Shown piece after piece: positions 63,830-64,000 of a DNA stretch of 64,000 nt (its first letter is position 1; each line of letters opens with the position of its first letter). The DNA is taken from contig OZ316892.1 in assembly GCA_973895155.1 (NCBI GenBank), positions 30,318,001-30,382,000 on the forward strand. Reading direction: 5' to 3'. Under the pieces are notes generated by a model. That model saw nothing but the letters and a program-made list of their open reading frames with translations. It was not told the DNA's origin and did not search any database. The translations under genes were made by a program, and so were the position numbers. The DNA is from Marsupella aquatica (taxonomy: Eukaryota; Marchantiophyta).

Positions 63830-63846
63830 CCCCGGCAGCGGCGCCA
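63830..63846 (-). promoter_or_regulatory. RT-4 primer-binding site (tRNA-Asp)
   Basis: TGGCGCCGCTGCCGGGG on the minus strand. It is complementary to the 3' end of plant tRNA-Asp except for one position that can still pair as G-U. This primer is typical of Athila-type elements. It starts a few bases after the LTR end. Confidence 0.85.
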
Positions 63847-63850
63847 AAAA

Positions 63851-64000
63851 GATACAAACGATTCTACAACGACATTTCAATGGATTTCAATCTATCATCA
63901 AATTTATAAATGATTACTTCTTATCAATAGGTAATCTTAATTTTCATTCCTCATCAACTTCCATATACTCAACAGAGATCGGTTTTACGTTGAATGATTC
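63851..64000 (-). repeat. RT-4 5' LTR, partial
   Basis: The last 150 bp of the 5' LTR, matching 52275-52430 with only a few differences in the first bases. It continues beyond the window. Confidence 0.9.

Larger units (their letters stand above)
52274..64000 (-). mobile_element. RT-4: Athila/Tat-like retrotransposon with extra gene after pol
   Basis: 3' LTR at 52274-53335 and the start of the 5' LTR at 63851-64000 (cut by the window). Between them, on the minus strand: PBS for tRNA-Asp, leader, gag (63160), protease part, pol (to 57092), an internal polypurine tract, an accessory gene (56596 to 54138), about 760 bp without a gene, and the terminal polypurine tract. Several frameshifts mean that the copy is probably inactive. 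It is more distant from RT-1/2/3 than they are from each other. Confidence 0.9.

Overview
This window looks like nuclear DNA of a land plant, or at least a streptophyte, with a genome full of retrotransposons. I see no ordinary host gene. The evidence is Ty3/gypsy polyproteins of the Athila/Tat type (RT motif FIDDF, protease motif DGGSG/DGGAG, two or three CCHC knuckles), a primer-binding site complementary to plant tRNA-Asp, and a CACTA transposon with the plant CACTA-type terminus. The species cannot be named from the sequence.

Nearly everything is one nest. I use these names. RT-1 (5659-52135, +) is the oldest host element and is cut off on its right side. Its 5' LTR was entered by X1 (6042-10071, +) and by RT-2 (13093-41785, +). 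The 5' LTR of RT-2 was in turn entered by RT-3 (15251-30830, -), a young element whose two LTRs are both 4,678 bp. The pol gene of RT-1 was entered by X2 (46900-51045, -) and is later interrupted at 52135, beyond which lie 138 unexplained bases and RT-4 (52274 to beyond 64000, -). Target-site duplications support five joins: AGCAA for X1, GGGTC for RT-2, GTTGT for RT-3, CCAGT for X2 and AGG for a CACTA element at 1070-5181. The left edge (1-1047) is part of another RT-2-type LTR on the minus strand.

Most unusual are X1 and X2. They are about 4.0-4.1 kb, end in TGT...ACA, and are flanked by 5-bp duplications as if placed by a gypsy-type integrase. I find no LTRs, no gag, no pol and no transposase. 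Each carries one open reading frame of about 800 codons, short TTACG-rich arrays on both sides of it, and in the 3' tail a 79-nt non-coding block that is almost invariant and folds into a long hairpin.

The protein of X1/X2 is related to the extra gene downstream of pol in RT-4. More distantly it resembles proteins encoded inside the giant LTRs of RT-1/RT-3 and RT-2. The same accessory domain therefore occurs in three settings: alone, after pol, and within LTRs upstream of the primer-binding site.

RT-3 has intact gag-pro and pol and may be capable of transposition. RT-1 and RT-2 are decayed, mostly by C-to-T changes in CAG and CGA codons. RT-4 has a stop codon in a TMV-like leaky context between protease and RT, plus frameshifts.
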